Assembly: GCF_030150205.1 (NCBI RefSeq)
Contig: NZ_JASLGT010000005.1
Coordinates: 144,595-208,594 of the forward strand
Direction of reading: 5' to 3'
Origin: Niabella sp.
Lineage (GTDB): Bacteria > Bacteroidota > Bacteroidia > Chitinophagales > Chitinophagaceae
DNA: 64,000 nt
Shown: positions 63,950 through 64,000 of the stretch, piece by piece
Layout of the letters: every line of letters begins with the position of its first letter
Numbering within the stretch: the first letter of the stretch is position 1
Position numbers and translations under genes: made by a program
Notes under the pieces: model-generated
What the model was told of the DNA's origin: nothing
What the model saw: the letters and a program-made list of their open reading frames with translations, nothing else
Database searches by the model: none

Positions 63950-64000
63950 ATGCGCTATAAACAAATCGGGAATCTTTCGGCTGCTCAGTTTCAAAGGGCT
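63950..64000 (+). CDS. Start of a gene cut by the window edge, possibly a transposase
   Basis: An ATG at 63950 opens 17 codons, MRYKQIGNLSAAQFQRA, to the end of the window. The wording resembles the N-terminus of some Bacteroidota IS-type transposases, but 17 residues cannot settle it. TACCTTTG lies at 63940-63947, just before the ATG. The rest is outside the window. Confidence 0.35.
   Translation, partial: MRYKQIGNLSAAQFQRA

Overview
The window looks like a piece of a Bacteroidota chromosome, most likely family Chitinophagaceae (Niabella-like; this placement is inference). The signs are TonB-dependent receptors paired with DUF5689 and DUF4249 lipoproteins, an STN/carboxypeptidase-like receptor N-terminus, many lipoproteins, the acpP-fabF-rnc order, a DksA-like protein with a Lys/Ala-rich tail, and several TAnnTTTG (-7) promoter boxes. 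I found no rRNA, tRNA or CRISPR array.

Layout. 1-2.3 kb: the 3' end of a YtcJ-like amidohydrolase converging on gnd. 2.3-9 kb: a secreted endonuclease/phosphatase divergent from a TonB receptor plus DUF5689 lipoprotein, a likely nutrient (possibly extracellular nucleic acid or phosphate) acquisition locus. Two tandem ~106-bp repeats and a frameshifted GxxExxY gene sit between the two arms. 9-15.5 kb: a PhnA-domain protein, then RNA-metabolism genes (DEAD-box helicase, RRM protein, small protein, cold-shock protein) with a ketoacyl-ACP synthase III and a degraded ORF between them. 15.6-18.6 kb: a compact four-gene operon (HSDR-type PDDEXK nuclease, HNH nuclease, coiled-coil protein, DUF4407 membrane protein), a candidate defence module. 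18.7-31 kb: mixed accessory genes, including an SNase lipoprotein, an orphan response regulator, a VOC/MarR/membrane-protein group, a frameshifted S41 peptidase and a 16-Cys copper-binding four-helix protein behind an attenuator-like leader.

31.1-34 kb holds the most distinctive system: a family 2A encapsulin shell gene overlapping by 17 bp a cysteine desulfurase that carries a ~240-residue disordered N-terminal cargo domain. Related REP-like palindromes flank the pair. 34-46 kb is mostly core: ileS, a DksA-like gene, acpP-fabF-rnc, a second (IscS-type) desulfurase, an aspartyl protease with PDZ domain, and ruvB. 46.9-50.5 kb: lipoproteins, an OmpR-type regulator and a HerA-like ATPase. 50.6-57.7 kb: a four-gene minus-strand operon (small exported protein, STN-type TonB receptor, DUF4249 lipoprotein, MG2-like protein). 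57.9-63.8 kb: kbl, a secreted esterase-like hydrolase, an S10 carboxypeptidase, an unknown exported protein and a YceI protein. The last 50 bases may be the start of a transposase.

Genes likely to work together are the encapsulin shell with its desulfurase cargo (sulfur handling), the nuclease/TonB/DUF5689 arms (nutrient scavenging), the four-gene nuclease operon, the four-gene TonB/DUF4249 operon, and the acpP/fabF/rnc operon. Two genes (GxxExxY, S41 peptidase) carry single-base frameshifts, which could be real decay or assembly errors.
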